Positions 25,345 to 25,733 of a stretch of DNA of 25,733 bases are shown piece by piece (the stretch's first letter is position 1; each line of letters starts with the position of its first letter). The position numbers and the translations under genes are program-made. The stretch is from an uncultured Chitinophagales bacterium (GTDB lineage: Bacteria; Bacteroidota; Bacteroidia; Chitinophagales; Chitinophagaceae): assembly GCA_946886475.1 (NCBI GenBank), contig CAMPIQ010000038.1, forward strand, positions 1 to 25,733. The letters are read 5' to 3'. The notes under the pieces were generated by a model. The model worked only from the letters and a program-made list of their open reading frames with translations. It was not told the origin of the DNA and ran no database searches.

Positions 25345-25733
25345 ATGGATGTAAAGAACAACATACTTGAAACGATTGGGAATACGCCTCTTGTAAAATT
25401 AAATAAGATAACAAAGGAGCTGCCTTGTGATGTATATGCTAAAGTGGAATATTTCAATCCCGGTAATTCCATTAAGGACCGGATGGCTATTAAGATGGTT
25501 GAGGTGGCGGAAGCAGAAGGAAAATTGAAGGCGGGAGGTACCATCATTGAATGTACATCCGGAAATACTGGAATGGGTCTTGCCATGGCAGCAGTAGTGA
25601 AAGGTTATAAATGCATTTTTACAACTACCGATAAGCAATCACAATCAAAAGCCGATATACTTCGGGCGTTGGGTGCGGAGGTGATCATTTGTCCGACAAA
25701 TGTGGGACCGGAGGACCCACGTAGTTATTATTC
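25345..25733 (+). CDS. PLP-dependent cystathionine beta-synthase / cysteine synthase, 5' part
   Basis: Only the first 129 codons lie in the window; the gene runs off the right edge. The enzyme uses PLP for beta-replacement on serine or O-acetylserine, making cystathionine or cysteine. Visible landmarks are ETIGNTPLVKLN (9-20), the PLP lysine Lys44 in PGNSIKDR, and the phosphate-binding loop TSGNTG (71-76). The stretch ALGAEVIICPTNVGPEDPRS, with PEDPRSYY at the very edge, is like cystathionine beta-synthases of Bacteroidetes rather than CysK. The decisive C-terminal half (CBS domains or none) is outside the window. A full-match promoter lies just upstream. Confidence 0.9.
   Translation, partial: MDVKNNILETIGNTPLVKLNKITKELPCDVYAKVEYFNPGNSIKDRMAIKMVEVAEAEGKLKAGGTIIECTSGNTGMGLAMAAVVKGYKCIFTTTDKQSQSKADILRALGAEVIICPTNVGPEDPRSYY

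Noticed and set aside
1..25733. CRISPR arrays, tRNA or rRNA genes, insertion sequences, prophage or toxin-antitoxin and defence genes
   Set aside because: Read through for repeat-spacer patterns, transposase motifs, clover-leaf tRNA arms and typical defence proteins; none was found.

Overview
The window is a piece of a Bacteroidetes chromosome, most likely a soil or freshwater member of the Chitinophagales/Chitinophagaceae type; this placement is inference. Supporting signs are a TonB-dependent receptor with an N-terminal carboxypeptidase-regulatory-like domain, a secreted protein ending in a gliding-motility-associated (type IX secretion, type B) sorting domain, several lipoproteins, candidate promoters of the Bacteroidetes TAnnTTTG type, and a moderate G+C content. 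No tRNA, rRNA, CRISPR array, insertion sequence or phage gene was seen.

Layout. 1-4.1 kb: threonyl-tRNA synthetase (thrS, minus), then two tandem paralogous secreted proteins of unknown function (plus). 4.1-7.1 kb: a minus-strand operon in which a DUF3347 lipoprotein is translationally coupled (TAATG) to a TonB-dependent receptor. 7.3-9.2 kb: an ABC-F ATPase (plus). 9.2-12.9 kb: a minus-strand cluster hutI - cation/proton antiporter - hutG, with antiporter and hutG overlapping by ATGA. 13.0-18.6 kb: a convergent trehalose block, trehalose synthase fused to a maltokinase-like domain (plus) against fused trehalose-6-phosphate synthase/phosphatase (minus). 18.7-20.1 kb: a secreted GH47 family alpha-mannosidase-like protein (minus). 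20.2-21.1 kb: an unknown lipoprotein with a clear terminator (minus). 21.5-23.4 kb: a type IX-secreted protein (plus). 23.4-25.2 kb: urocanate hydratase hutU (minus). The right edge holds the first 129 codons of a PLP-dependent cystathionine beta-synthase/cysteine synthase (plus).

How the genes work together. HutU, HutI and HutG are the last three steps of histidine breakdown (urocanate to imidazolone propionate to formiminoglutamate to glutamate plus formamide). Histidine ammonia-lyase (hutH) is not in the window. OtsAB makes trehalose from UDP-glucose and glucose-6-phosphate, and TreS interconverts trehalose and maltose. The maltokinase part of the TreS fusion lacks the family's catalytic Asp, so the usual link to maltose-1-phosphate and GlgE may be broken here. 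The DUF3347-TonB receptor pair looks like an envelope metal-handling unit (inference).

Most of the window is ordinary housekeeping and catabolic content. The items most worth a second look are the apparently degenerate maltokinase domain, the DUF3347-receptor coupling, the antiporter inside the hut operon, the bacterial GH47 enzyme, and the perfect 17-bp hairpin that contains the GH47 stop codon.
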